A DNA stretch of 56,808 nucleotides from Campylobacterales bacterium (GCA_027023305.1 JALVVR010000014.1:1-56808), one strand, 5' to 3'; counted from the first letter of the stretch, positions 7,973 through 17,229 are shown. Notes: generated by a model from the letters alone, not told the origin. Translations and numbers: made by a program.

Positions 7973-8437
7973 TTAACAAGATGGTATATTTCCACTATCA
8001 CTTGCAAAGTTATAGAAAAAATCAAAATAATTTTCAAGATATTTATCTTTTAGTTCATCATCACTAGCTTTTGGACAAATCTTTTTTATTTCCTCTTTTA
8101 TTTTACCTGATTTTTCTATGGCACTCCACTCATCTTGAGTATGTTTTTTTGCTACTTGACCACCATTTATACCACAAGCTTCTTTTAATTTTCTTGCAAA
8201 TAGTTTCTGTCCTTTTGCTGGATTTGCTCTTCTAAGCTCTTTTTGTTGAGGTTTTTCTACCTTTTGTTTTTCCTCTTTAATAACTGTTTTAGCTACTGGT
8301 TCTACTTTTTTAACCTCTTGTTTTACTACTGGTGTACTCTCTTGTTTTGATACTTTTTTATCACTTTTACTTTTGGTATCATTGCATCCTGCTATCAACA
8401 CTGCTACTATTATTGACAAAATAATATTTTTTTTCAT
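7973..8437 (-). CDS. Lipoprotein paralogue of the haem-less cytochrome-like protein
   Basis: Lipoprotein of 154 aa: signal with lipobox IAGC (Cys at about 18), a Lys/Val/Glu-rich linker (about 20-68), then a domain starting NPAKGQKLFARKLKEACG that aligns end to end with the mature part of the 104-aa neighbour, including HTQDEW, KKICP and the final SGN(I/V)PSC. It also lacks CxxCH. The gene lies 42 nt after the second psrB on the same strand, so it is probably part of the Psr operon and would be anchored at the periplasmic side of a membrane. The extra linker could span some distance to a partner; no function is proven. Confidence 0.75.
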   Translation of the reverse strand: MKKNIILSIIVAVLIAGCNDTKSKSDKKVSKQESTPVVKQEVKKVEPVAKTVIKEEKQKVEKPQQKELRRANPAKGQKLFARKLKEACGINGGQVAKKHTQDEWSAIEKSGKIKEEIKKICPKASDDELKDKYLENYFDFFYNFASDSGNIPSC

Positions 8438-8479
8438 GAACTATCCTTTGTACTTTATTTGATTATAATATACATAAGT

Positions 8480-9046
8480 TTACTTTAAATAAAAGAGTTT
8501 TGGTTTAGTTTTTGCTTCAGGTTTTAGAATAAAATGCTCTCTTTGTTTCAAAACTTGACTTATCTCACTTTTTGGATCATCCAAATCTCCAAAATATCTT
8601 AGTTTTGCTGGACAAGTTATTTGACAAGCTGTAGTTGTCTCTCCACGAGCGAGTCTAGTATCAGCACAAAATATACACTTATCTGTAACTTTGTGTCTTT
8701 GGTCAACATATCTTGCATCATAAGGACAAGCCTTTAAACAAGCTCTTGTTAAATCGCATTTTTCTTTATATAATCTTACTATGCCATTTACATCTTTATA
8801 TATAGCACCATTTGGGCAAGCTTTTAAACAAGGTGCATCTTCGCATTCTTGGCACTGCATTTGTATGAACTCTGCTTTTTTTCTTTTCAGATTCCAAAAA
8901 TCACCCTCAACACTAAACTCTTCTTTTATCCAAAGTCTATGATTTTTTGCTCCCAAATCTATACCATTTTCTTCTTTACAAGCCACTTCACAAGCATGAC
9001 AGTTTATGCAAAGTTTATAATCAAATGCCATACCATATCTTGCCAT
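8480..9046 (-). CDS. PsrB/PhsB-like 4Fe-4S electron-transfer subunit (second copy)
   Basis: Ferredoxin-like subunit (188 aa) expected to carry electrons from the membrane subunit to the Mo enzyme encoded immediately upstream (one codon-free junction, 9046/9047). Cysteine groups are CINCHACEVAC, CQECEDAPCLKACP, CDLTRACLKACP and CIFC...CQITCP. The third group has Thr where its paralogue at 14040 has Cys (CILCSYCMNACP), so one of the four iron-sulfur clusters lacks a normal ligand; the codon is ACA, a clean substitution, not a frame error. The rest closely matches the paralogue, including the C-terminal KPKLFYL. Confidence 0.88.
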   Translation of the reverse strand: MARYGMAFDYKLCINCHACEVACKEENGIDLGAKNHRLWIKEEFSVEGDFWNLKRKKAEFIQMQCQECEDAPCLKACPNGAIYKDVNGIVRLYKEKCDLTRACLKACPYDARYVDQRHKVTDKCIFCADTRLARGETTTACQITCPAKLRYFGDLDDPKSEISQVLKQREHFILKPEAKTKPKLFYLK

Positions 9047-11353
9047 TTACAACTTCCTTATACTTACATTTGTTTCATGCATCGTAGCACATCCATATAT
9101 CTTTTCAAACTTATCTTCTATGATTTCATTATCACTTGCACCTTTTGCAAAAGCTGTTGTCATCTGTGGTGAATTTATACCAAAACCGTGGGAAAACCAT
9201 ACAACATTTGGAGCTATTTTATTTGTTGGTTTAGCTTTTATAACTATACTAGAAATACTACTCATGACAACAACTCTATCACCTTTTTGGATACCTAATT
9301 TTTTAGCATCATGACTATTTATCCATATATGATTTTCTTCTTCAAAATCTTTTAACATTATATTATTTGCCGTTGCAGTCTGTGTAGTTGTAACATACCT
9401 ACCTGTTATAAGACGAAATTCATCTTTTGGAACTTTAAAATCATAACTATCTCTCCAAGTTGGTAAGGGATCAAACCCATGTTTTTCTAACTTTTTAAGA
9501 TAGCATTTAACTTTATATTTTCTTTTTACTGTATAAAACTTTTTATCTTCTGGATAGTATTGATAGAAGTTGTTAAAAACCTCTTTTTGTTGATATATGT
9601 AAGGATACCATATTCCTTTTGTTTTTAAACTGTCATAAACTTTTTTTCCAAACTGGGATACAATCAACTTTTTATTTCTCGTGGATATATCATCTTTATA
9701 TAATTCACTTAAATCATAACCACCTTCAATAAAAGCCTTTTTCTTCCCTAACTCTTTGATGCTATCTTGTAAATCTTCATCATATTTTGCACTAACTTCA
9801 AACATAGGTTTTGAAAGTTTCTTGCCAAGACCAGCTAAAATATCTTGCATACTTCTGCTTTCATACAGAGGCTTTATCACTTGATTTCGAAGAGCTAAAG
9901 ATGGCTCAAGTCTGTTAAAACTTACCACCATATCTTCTCTTTCCAAAAATGTACACTCAGGCAAAATAACATCTGCCATCATAGCTGTATCACTTGGCAT
10001 AGTATCAAGTACAACAACTAAATCCATCATCTCTAGCATTTTTTTTGTTTTAGAAATATTTGGCATATTTTGCATGAGGTTATGTTTTCTTATAAACATA
10101 GCTTTTATAGGATATGGTGAAGTTTTGTTTATCACTTTATCTCTAAAGTTTAACCAACTTCCACCCTTTTGGGAGCCATAGACTATTTCATCCAAGTCAA
10201 ATCTCTCTTTAGCATTTGCATAAAGTGGTTCATTTACCTCTTCATTTTTTAGCACAAATGGCTTTCCAAAGATAATCCCACCTTTTTTGTTTATACTTCC
10301 AGCAAGGGCATTTATAAGTACCATTGCTCGGCGAAGTTGAAAGTCATTTTTACTCCAAACACTTCTTCTTCCTAGGTAATAAAGTGGATTTGAGGAGCTA
10401 AAAAACTCTTTTGTTATCTGTTTTATTTTTTTTGCTGGGATATTTGTTTTTGATTCTGCCCATGAAGGAGTGTATTTTTCACTCAAAATATGTTTTTTTA
10501 GTTTATCAAAATCTTTAAAATACTCTTTTACATAACTTTTATCATATAACTCATCTTTTATTGCAACATATATCATACTTAAACAAAATGCTAAATCAGT
10601 CCCTGGCAAAAGTGGTAAATACTCATCTGCTTTTGTAGCTGTAATGGTACATCTTGGATCAAGCACTACAAGTTTTTGTTTTGAGTGAATCATATCAACA
10701 CTATCAGGTGTAATAAGAGATTCATATCTGTTAGCACCACTGATAATCATATAATTGCTTCCTGCTACATCCATCTCACCAACATCACCTATGGTTAGTG
10801 AAGTTGCTCCAAGTTTTGTATTTAAACAAATACTTCCTTCATCTAAAAAGTTAGAACTTCCAAATTTTGAACCGAAAAATTTTATGTACTCATCTTTGTT
10901 AAATCCCTCTCCATTACAATAAGCAACTGTGGAGCGATTGTCTTTTTGTTCATCTATGATTTTGACTAATTTGTCTTTTATGTACTCATAAGCTTCATCC
11001 CAAGTAACTTTTTTATATCTTCCATCTCCTCTTTTTCCTATTCTGATAAGCGGATATTTTAATCTATCTTCATCGTATATGGCTTGAATGGCTGAGTTAC
11101 CCTTTGGGCAAAGCATATTTCTACTTTTTGGAAAGTATTGGTTTGGATTTAGTTTAGTGATAATATCTTTTTCAACTCTTGCAAATCCTGCACATTTGTT
11201 TCTGCACATATTGCATAGATATGGAACTGTTTTTGCAACTTTTGTTGAGGTTTTTGTTGTATTTGATATATTAGCAAAAGAAGAGGTAGCATAAACACAA
11301 AGTGCCACACTACCTTTTAAAAATCTTCTTCTTGATGTATGTATAACTTTCAT
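9047..11353 (-). CDS. PsrA/PhsA-like molybdopterin oxidoreductase (second copy)
   Basis: Catalytic subunit (768 aa) of a polysulfide/thiosulfate reductase-type complex, exported by Tat: SRRRFLKGS at residues 7-15. The N-terminal 4Fe-4S ligands are C47, C50, C54 and C82; the likely Mo ligand is C175 in GSICLNT. It parallels the protein at 14606 along its whole length but is about 30 residues shorter. No Shine-Dalgarno is visible before the ATG; instead TATAAT (11365-11360) ends 6 nt upstream, so it may have its own promoter and a very short or absent leader. Substrate (polysulfide, thiosulfate, or another oxyanion) cannot be decided from sequence. Confidence 0.88.
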   Translation of the reverse strand: MKVIHTSRRRFLKGSVALCVYATSSFANISNTTKTSTKVAKTVPYLCNMCRNKCAGFARVEKDIITKLNPNQYFPKSRNMLCPKGNSAIQAIYDEDRLKYPLIRIGKRGDGRYKKVTWDEAYEYIKDKLVKIIDEQKDNRSTVAYCNGEGFNKDEYIKFFGSKFGSSNFLDEGSICLNTKLGATSLTIGDVGEMDVAGSNYMIISGANRYESLITPDSVDMIHSKQKLVVLDPRCTITATKADEYLPLLPGTDLAFCLSMIYVAIKDELYDKSYVKEYFKDFDKLKKHILSEKYTPSWAESKTNIPAKKIKQITKEFFSSSNPLYYLGRRSVWSKNDFQLRRAMVLINALAGSINKKGGIIFGKPFVLKNEEVNEPLYANAKERFDLDEIVYGSQKGGSWLNFRDKVINKTSPYPIKAMFIRKHNLMQNMPNISKTKKMLEMMDLVVVLDTMPSDTAMMADVILPECTFLEREDMVVSFNRLEPSLALRNQVIKPLYESRSMQDILAGLGKKLSKPMFEVSAKYDEDLQDSIKELGKKKAFIEGGYDLSELYKDDISTRNKKLIVSQFGKKVYDSLKTKGIWYPYIYQQKEVFNNFYQYYPEDKKFYTVKRKYKVKCYLKKLEKHGFDPLPTWRDSYDFKVPKDEFRLITGRYVTTTQTATANNIMLKDFEEENHIWINSHDAKKLGIQKGDRVVVMSSISSIVIKAKPTNKIAPNVVWFSHGFGINSPQMTTAFAKGASDNEIIEDKFEKIYGCATMHETNVSIRKL

Positions 11354-11359
11354 GATAAA

Positions 11360-11365
11360 ATTATA
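11360..11365 (-). promoter_or_regulatory. Candidate -10 box before second psrA
   Basis: TATAAT on the minus strand inside the 31-nt gap after the porin stop, ending 6 nt before the ATG at 11353. With usual spacing, transcription would begin at or next to the start codon. No convincing -35 box is visible, as is normal in this phylum. Confidence 0.3.
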
Positions 11366-11384
11366 TCAAAAAAGTTATAAGATT

Positions 11385-12773
11385 TTAGAATTTATATCTA
11401 AATGATACTCTAAAGTCTGTTGCTTTTTTTGCTGCATTTGATGCAGTTATAGCATTTGGTGCTCCATATACACCAAAGAAACCATTACTTCCAGTATAAT
11501 CATAATCTATTTTTGTATATCTTAGGTTCATACTAAGTGATTTTGTAAGAGGCTTAATCCAATAAATCTCTTTAGCATCTCCACGAGCAGCTATTTTAGA
11601 ACCTATCATAGTATCCTCTCCATAAGTCATACTTCTCCAATATTTACTACCATGATTGTACTCAACTCCCCATCTAGCATCATCAGCAATAAGTCCTGGC
11701 ATTTGAAGCCCTATCCAATAAGAGTGTCCAGTTTTACTTTCAGTAGTTCCTAACATCTTCATACCATTATTTGGAGATGTTTTACTTTGTGAGTATGAAG
11801 CAAAGAAAATTGTATCATCAAGAAAATCATTTATTCCATCACCTATTCCCTCTGCTTTAAAAAAGACAGTTGCAAGCTCCAACTTTCCAAAATCCTTAAA
11901 CCCTTCTGATGCATTTGTATCATATCCTATCATCCCATTAGCTTTAGAATAGTATGTATGAAGAGAGTATTGACCATTATCATAAGGAATAAAAATAACT
12001 CCAGCCATATTTGAATTAGCATAATTTTCTTCTTTTGCATAATCATCGCCAACTTTAGAGAACCTAGGTTTTGCACTTGTCAATCCTCTTCCTAAACAAA
12101 ATTTTATCCAACTTCCCTCTAACGGAATAACTTTATCAAGATTCCATCTAAAACTAGCTCCATCAAACTCTAAGTTTACAATTGATGCTATAGCAGATTT
12201 TCTCTTATCTCCCTCTCTAAAGTTTATACCTAGTCCATCAGTACTTGGTCTTCTACCAATACTAGCTGTCCATGAAATAGGTTTATCAAAAAATGTATCA
12301 TTTGAATATAGCCAGTAAACTTCTTTTACTCTTAGATTAGTATCATGAAGATTTTCATTTACAACCCAATCAAAATAAGAGCTAGTTCCTGTATCTGTCG
12401 TTAATGTATGTCCAAAAGCTTTATCAAAAGCAAGCGTTCCATAAAATCTAACATTATCCCCTGCATCATATTTTAGATTCAAAAGTAATCTGTTTGCTAA
12501 AAGCCCACTATTCTTCTTTTCACTACCATCACCCATTGTGTATTTTATACTATCAAGTGTTGTTCTAAAATCAACATCCCATTTTAAGTGATTTCCATTT
12601 GCAAGCATTCTTGCTGTATTTGCTTTTTTATCCACACTGCTAACTTTTTTTTCTAGCTTTGAAAGTTGTGTTTTTAAATCATTGATTTGTTGTATTAATT
12701 CAGTATTTGATGAGGCATTTGCTGAAAGTGCAAATGCACTTATAACTGAAATCGCTACAATTGTTTTTTTCAT
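11385..12773 (-). CDS. DUF3373-family outer-membrane porin
   Basis: Outer-membrane protein of 462 aa: signal peptide (about 1-20, ending ANA), a coiled-coil stretch (about 22-56; IQQINDLKTQLSKLEKKV), then a long amphipathic beta-barrel ending RVSFRYKF with terminal Phe. This layout matches DUF3373, a Campylobacterota family often encoded next to Mo-dependent reductases. Lying between the two psr modules, it may let sulfur compounds or oxyanions into the periplasm; that is inference from position. AAGGGAAAG precedes the ATG. A hairpin separates it from psrC. Confidence 0.8.
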   Translation of the reverse strand: MKKTIVAISVISAFALSANASSNTELIQQINDLKTQLSKLEKKVSSVDKKANTARMLANGNHLKWDVDFRTTLDSIKYTMGDGSEKKNSGLLANRLLLNLKYDAGDNVRFYGTLAFDKAFGHTLTTDTGTSSYFDWVVNENLHDTNLRVKEVYWLYSNDTFFDKPISWTASIGRRPSTDGLGINFREGDKRKSAIASIVNLEFDGASFRWNLDKVIPLEGSWIKFCLGRGLTSAKPRFSKVGDDYAKEENYANSNMAGVIFIPYDNGQYSLHTYYSKANGMIGYDTNASEGFKDFGKLELATVFFKAEGIGDGINDFLDDTIFFASYSQSKTSPNNGMKMLGTTESKTGHSYWIGLQMPGLIADDARWGVEYNHGSKYWRSMTYGEDTMIGSKIAARGDAKEIYWIKPLTKSLSMNLRYTKIDYDYTGSNGFFGVYGAPNAITASNAAKKATDFRVSFRYKF

Positions 12774-12803
12774 TTTCTTTCCCTTAATTTGAAATTATTT
12801 GAT

Positions 12804-12831
12804 AAAGCAATCCTCAAAATAGGATTGCTTT
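12804..12831 (-). terminator. Hairpin between psrC and the porin gene
   Basis: An 11-bp perfect stem (AAAGCAATCCT with AGGATTGCTTT, loop CAAAAT) begins 8 nt after the psrC stop. On the coding (minus) strand it is followed by TATCAAAT, not a strong U tract, so it is more likely a partial terminator or an mRNA-stabilising element than a full stop. Confidence 0.4.
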
Positions 12832-12838
12832 TATTTTT

Positions 12839-14029
12839 TTAATGTTCATCAGCATCTAAACTGAATACTTTTGTTCCTACATAATAAAGAAGTAAACAAA
12901 TTCCTAGTCCACCAAGGCTTATCATAATCTCAGTTGCACTTGGGAAATAGTGTACCCATTCTGGTGGAAGTTGATACTCTGTTATTTTCATCATTTGAAG
13001 TGGTTTTAGTTGAGTATCATGAACTAAATCATATCTCATGAAGAAAATACCAACCATACCGATTAGTGATCCCCAAAACATACCTACTACATTTTTTCCA
13101 CTACTAGTAAGAATAATAACAAGAGGTATAAGCATACCACAGAAAAATTCTACCCAAAATGGTGGAGTAGTTAAAATATGTTCTACTACTTCTGCACGAT
13201 TTGGCATACCACCATAAACTCCTGTTAACATTTTCCATGTTTCAAAGAAAATAAGAATTGAAATCAAAAGTGCTTGAATTTTTGCTAGATTTACAAGCAT
13301 AACTCTTGCATTTTCTGGAAATTTTAACTTATATCTAAATCCCATCATGATAAATGTGATATAAATACCTGTTATAAAAGCTGTAAGGATAAAATATGTT
13401 GGATAAAAAACACCATTTGATATAGTTCTTGAGTTTAAAAATCCAAAAACACCACCAAGATTTGAGTGAGCTGCAAGACCAACTAAAAGTCCTGTCAATC
13501 CAAAATATCTAGCCATTTTCATATCATTTTTAAGTAAAAATACAAATTCTATAATCATGAAAGTTAGATAAATTCCATATAATGTTCCCATCCACCAAAT
13601 AGCAGATGTAAGACCTGGACTTAAAACATTGTAAATCAACATTCTTACAGGATGTCCTATTTCAAATGCGATAACTGCAAATCCAGCTAAGATAGTTACA
13701 ATTGAGCCAAAAATAGCTCTTTTACTTACCATCATATAGTCTTTAAAACCAAAAACATCACCAAGTGAACCAACTATACAAAGTCCAGTTGAGCTAACAA
13801 CAAAGAAGATGTAAACTGCTATCAAAAGTCCCCAAGGGTGTTGTCTTGTAACACCATAAGCATGATGACCATGAACCAAATATATACCAACACCTATAAC
13901 AAACATAGCTAAAAATGCAACTGTCAAAACAGCCATAAGCATATTTCTAGGCGATTTTTCAAATGACAATAAATCTTTTATACTTATTTTATTATAAGGA
14001 ATTGTCGTAATAAATTCTTTTATACTCAT
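12839..14029 (-). CDS. psrC: PsrC/NrfD-type membrane quinone-reactive subunit
   Basis: Integral membrane subunit (396 aa) that exchanges electrons with the menaquinone pool for the Psr complex. There are about nine to ten hydrophobic helices starting at residue 31 (MLMAVLTVAFLAMFVIGVGIYLV). Family-typical stretches are HPWGLLIAVYIFFV, the helix containing GHPVRMLIY and the IWWMGTLYG region. It starts 10 nt after psrB on the same strand with AAGGAGTAA just before. It is the only NrfD-type gene in the locus, so the second PsrAB pair either shares it or works without a membrane partner. Confidence 0.88.
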   Translation of the reverse strand: MSIKEFITTIPYNKISIKDLLSFEKSPRNMLMAVLTVAFLAMFVIGVGIYLVHGHHAYGVTRQHPWGLLIAVYIFFVVSSTGLCIVGSLGDVFGFKDYMMVSKRAIFGSIVTILAGFAVIAFEIGHPVRMLIYNVLSPGLTSAIWWMGTLYGIYLTFMIIEFVFLLKNDMKMARYFGLTGLLVGLAAHSNLGGVFGFLNSRTISNGVFYPTYFILTAFITGIYITFIMMGFRYKLKFPENARVMLVNLAKIQALLISILIFFETWKMLTGVYGGMPNRAEVVEHILTTPPFWVEFFCGMLIPLVIILTSSGKNVVGMFWGSLIGMVGIFFMRYDLVHDTQLKPLQMMKITEYQLPPEWVHYFPSATEIMISLGGLGICLLLYYVGTKVFSLDADEH

Positions 14030-14039
14030 ATTTTACTCC

Positions 14040-14603
14040 TTATATTAGATAGAAAAGTTTTGGTTTAGTACCTAAATGAGATTTTAGACTAAAATGTTCT
14101 CTATCTCTTAAAATCGTACTAATCTCACTATTTGGATCATCAAGATCACCAAATGTTCTAACCTTTGTTGGACAAGTTGCCTGACAAGCAGTGGTTGTCT
14201 CTCCACGAGCAAGTCTTGTATCTGAACAAAAAGTACATTTATCAACTGTCATAGTTCTATCATCAACATATCTTGCATCATAAGGACAAGCATTCATACA
14301 GTAACTACATAAGATACATTTGTCACTATTTACCCTTACAACACCATTTTCATCATAGTAGGTAGCATGAGTTGGACAAACCTCTTGACAAGGAGCATTG
14401 TCACAGTGTTGACATTGGCTAGGCATAAATGCTGCCGATGCAAGGCTGATATTTGGCCACTCACCTTCAGGGTTATTGCTTCCAACCCAGATTCTATGCT
14501 TATCTGCTCCTAGAAGTACACCATTTTCCTCTTTGCAAGCTACTTCACAAGCTCTACAATTTATACAATTTTTATAATCTAATGCCATTCCATATCTTGC
14601 CAT
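14040..14603 (-). CDS. psrB: PsrB-type 4Fe-4S electron-transfer subunit
   Basis: Subunit of 187 aa with four complete cysteine groups (CINCRACEVAC, CQHCDNAPCQEVCP, CILCSYCMNACP, CTFC...CQATCP), enough for four [4Fe-4S] clusters, bridging PsrC and PsrA. Only 2 nt separate its start from the psrA stop. It has no own signal peptide, consistent with export bound to the Tat-carrying PsrA. It serves as the intact reference for the paralogue at 8480, which lacks one of these cysteines. Confidence 0.9.
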   Translation of the reverse strand: MARYGMALDYKNCINCRACEVACKEENGVLLGADKHRIWVGSNNPEGEWPNISLASAAFMPSQCQHCDNAPCQEVCPTHATYYDENGVVRVNSDKCILCSYCMNACPYDARYVDDRTMTVDKCTFCSDTRLARGETTTACQATCPTKVRTFGDLDDPNSEISTILRDREHFSLKSHLGTKPKLFYLI

Positions 14604-14605
14604 GA

Positions 14606-16999
14606 TTACACCTTCCTTATTTCTACATTTGTTTCGTGCATAACAGCAGCACCATATACTGGTTCTATCTTATCTTCGATAATTACTGCATCATTTCCAC
14701 CATTTCCATAAGCAAATTCCATTGCTTCACTTGAACCACCAAAACCATGAAGCATAAAGATTTGATTTGGAGCTATTTTTTCAGTAGGATAAGCTTTTAT
14801 ATTTATCTTTCCTATACTACTTTTTACTTCTAACATATCTCCAAACTTAATACCTCTTTTTTTAGCAACTCTACTATTTATCCAGATATAGTTTGTAGGG
14901 ATCAAATCTCTTAACATTACATTGTTAGTAGTTCCACTTTGAGTGAACTGAGCATGTCTTCCAGTTACAAGTCTAAACTTACCTTCTGGTACACTAAAGT
15001 TCCATTCATCTTTCCAAGTTGGCATAGAATCAACACCCTTTTTTGTTAAGTTTTTAAAGTTAAATACAACTTTTAAATCATCTTTTTTAGTTGTATAATT
15101 CTTTTTACTTTCTGGGTAGTATTGATACTCATTTGGATTTAATTGTTTGTGATATTTGTCCATATTTGGATAATAAACACCTTTTTCTTCTAAAGTTTTC
15201 CATGCTTCTTCACCAAATGCTTTTACTACTTTTTCTTTGTTTGATTCTTCAAAAGGTTTTTCCCAAGCATCAGCTAAGTCAAATCCATTTTCTTTATAGT
15301 ATTTTTCTTCTTCCTCTTTTGATTTACCTTTTAAATCATCTTGTACATCTTCATCATATTTTTTTGTTATTTCCCAGAGTGGTTTACTTAGTTTTTCTGC
15401 TAATTCTCTAAAGATTTCTTCTGGTACTTTTGTTTCAAATAGAGGTTTTATAGTTGCTTTTCTTTGAACTATAGCAGGCTCTAATGCTCCATAACTCGCA
15501 ACTGGTGAAGTTCTCTCAAGATATGATGCTTCTGGCAAGATTACATCTGCAAACATAGCCGTATCGCTTGGAAGTATATCAATCATGACATTTAAATCCA
15601 TTTTTCTTAAAAACTCTTCAGTTTTTTTAGTATTTGGAACACCACTCATAGGGTTGTGTTTTCTCATAAACATTGATCTTACTGGATAAGGAGCTTTCCC
15701 CTCTAAAACCATATTTCTAAATGCTATCCAAGAACCTGTTTTTTGAGCTGGTATTGCAATACCTTCAGTATCAAATCTCTCTTTTACTTGAGCATACATA
15801 GGTTCATTTATCTCTTCTTTAGGAAGAGCTAGTTTTTTACCATAAATGATACCACCTTTTTTATCTAAGTTTCCACTTAGTGCTTGAAAGATTGCCATTG
15901 CTCGACGAAGTTGGAAATCATTTTTAGAAAATACACTTCTTCTTCCTTGGTAATAGATAGGATGCTCTGCTGCCATAAATTCTCTTGCAGTTTTATATAT
16001 CTCTTTTGCTGGTATATTTGTTATCTTCTCTGCCCACTCTGGAGTATATTTTTTTGAAAGTATGTGATTTTTATAATCTTCAAATCCTACTCCGTGTTTT
16101 GTAACAAACTCTTTGTCATATAAATCTTCACTCATAACAACATAAGTTAGAGCTAAAACAAAAGCTAAGTCAGTTCCTGGGTTTACTGCATACCATCTAT
16201 CTGCTTTTGCAGCTGTATTTGTAAATCTAGGATCTAAGACTATGGTTTTTAAACCTCTTCTCTGAGTTCTTTTAAACATATCCATTGTATCTGGTGTTAT
16301 GATAGCTTCAGCTCTATTTGCCCCTGCGATAATAAGATAATCTGCATTGTTCAAATCAGCTTCTCCATAAGCACCTATGGTATTTACATAACCTCCAAGT
16401 GTTGTTTCAAGACATATACTTATCTCATCAACATAGTTAGGAGAACCTATCTTTCCACCTACTAACACTTCAAACTCTTCTTTTGAAAGACCTTCACCAT
16501 TACAGTAACCGATAGTTGCACGATTATCTTTCTCTTCATCTAAGATTTGTTTGATACCCTTAAACTTGTCAGTTCCATTTAGAATAGCTTCATAAGCTTC
16601 TTCCCAACTAACTCTTTTATATTTTCCATCACCTCTTTCACCAATTCTCACAAGTGGATATTTTAGACGATCTGGATCATATAGTGTTTGGATACCTGCA
16701 TTTCCCCTTGGACACAACATGTTTCTTGATTTTGGAAAGTATGGATTTGGATTTAGTTTTGTAACCACTCCATCTTCTACCCTTGCAAAACCTGCACATT
16801 TATTTACACATATACCACATAAAAATGGTATATTTTCTGCTTTTTTAGTGCTTGTTTTTGTAGTGATATTTTCAGGAAGTCCGTGACCTTCCTCGTGTTC
16901 GCTTGAAAATAAGTTGGTAGCACTAACAGCAGTTCCACCAGCTATACTTAAAGCTACACTACCTTGAAGAAACTTTCTTCTTGATATTTCAATCTTCAT
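14606..16999 (-). CDS. psrA: PsrA-type molybdopterin oxidoreductase
   Basis: Tat-exported catalytic subunit, 797 aa from the chosen start. Twin-arginine SRRKFLQGS lies at residues 6-14; 4Fe-4S ligands are C61, C64, C68 and C96; the probable Mo ligand is C196 in ISICLET. An ATG at 17005 is only 2 nt from AAAGGAG, while the ATG at 16999 is 8 nt away, so 16999 is preferred. It heads psrA-psrB-psrC. PsrA, PhsA and related arsenate enzymes are hard to separate by sequence; polysulfide or thiosulfate reduction fits the neighbouring SQR and sulfur-related context. Confidence 0.9.
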   Translation of the reverse strand: MKIEISRRKFLQGSVALSIAGGTAVSATNLFSSEHEEGHGLPENITTKTSTKKAENIPFLCGICVNKCAGFARVEDGVVTKLNPNPYFPKSRNMLCPRGNAGIQTLYDPDRLKYPLVRIGERGDGKYKRVSWEEAYEAILNGTDKFKGIKQILDEEKDNRATIGYCNGEGLSKEEFEVLVGGKIGSPNYVDEISICLETTLGGYVNTIGAYGEADLNNADYLIIAGANRAEAIITPDTMDMFKRTQRRGLKTIVLDPRFTNTAAKADRWYAVNPGTDLAFVLALTYVVMSEDLYDKEFVTKHGVGFEDYKNHILSKKYTPEWAEKITNIPAKEIYKTAREFMAAEHPIYYQGRRSVFSKNDFQLRRAMAIFQALSGNLDKKGGIIYGKKLALPKEEINEPMYAQVKERFDTEGIAIPAQKTGSWIAFRNMVLEGKAPYPVRSMFMRKHNPMSGVPNTKKTEEFLRKMDLNVMIDILPSDTAMFADVILPEASYLERTSPVASYGALEPAIVQRKATIKPLFETKVPEEIFRELAEKLSKPLWEITKKYDEDVQDDLKGKSKEEEEKYYKENGFDLADAWEKPFEESNKEKVVKAFGEEAWKTLEEKGVYYPNMDKYHKQLNPNEYQYYPESKKNYTTKKDDLKVVFNFKNLTKKGVDSMPTWKDEWNFSVPEGKFRLVTGRHAQFTQSGTTNNVMLRDLIPTNYIWINSRVAKKRGIKFGDMLEVKSSIGKINIKAYPTEKIAPNQIFMLHGFGGSSEAMEFAYGNGGNDAVIIEDKIEPVYGAAVMHETNVEIRKV

Positions 17000-17195
17000 A
17001 AGCATTACTCCTTTATAAGTTTAAGTTAACTTTATAATAAGAAACAAGATAGGGTTTATCTTATTATAAGTCAAACTTACCTAGTTTATCAAAAAAATAA
17101 TAAATAAAAAATGATATAAATCAACAATTAAGTAAAAATTTTAAAGAAAATTTAAGTTTTATAAGTATTGTTTATGTTTTAAATAATTAGGAATT

Positions 17196-17222
17196 ATAAT
17201 AAGAGGAAAATCCTCTTATTAT
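17196..17222 (-). terminator. Intrinsic-terminator-like hairpin
   Basis: A perfect 12-bp inverted repeat (ATAATAAGAGGA with TCCTCTTATTAT, loop AAA) lies 7 nt beyond the stop of the 55-aa gene and well before psrA (start at 16999). It separates the SQR unit from the psr operon. The U tract on the minus strand is poor. Confidence 0.55.
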
Positions 17223-17229
17223 TTAATTT

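Noticed and set aside
8849..9172. Plus-strand 107-codon open frame across the psrB2/psrA2 junction
   Set aside because: Cys/His/Ile-rich antisense of real 4Fe-4S and Mo-enzyme genes, without start signals.
15091..15411. Plus-strand 106-codon open frame
   Set aside because: It lies entirely antisense inside psrA, is composed of Leu/Phe/His-rich shadow sequence, and has no ribosome-binding site.
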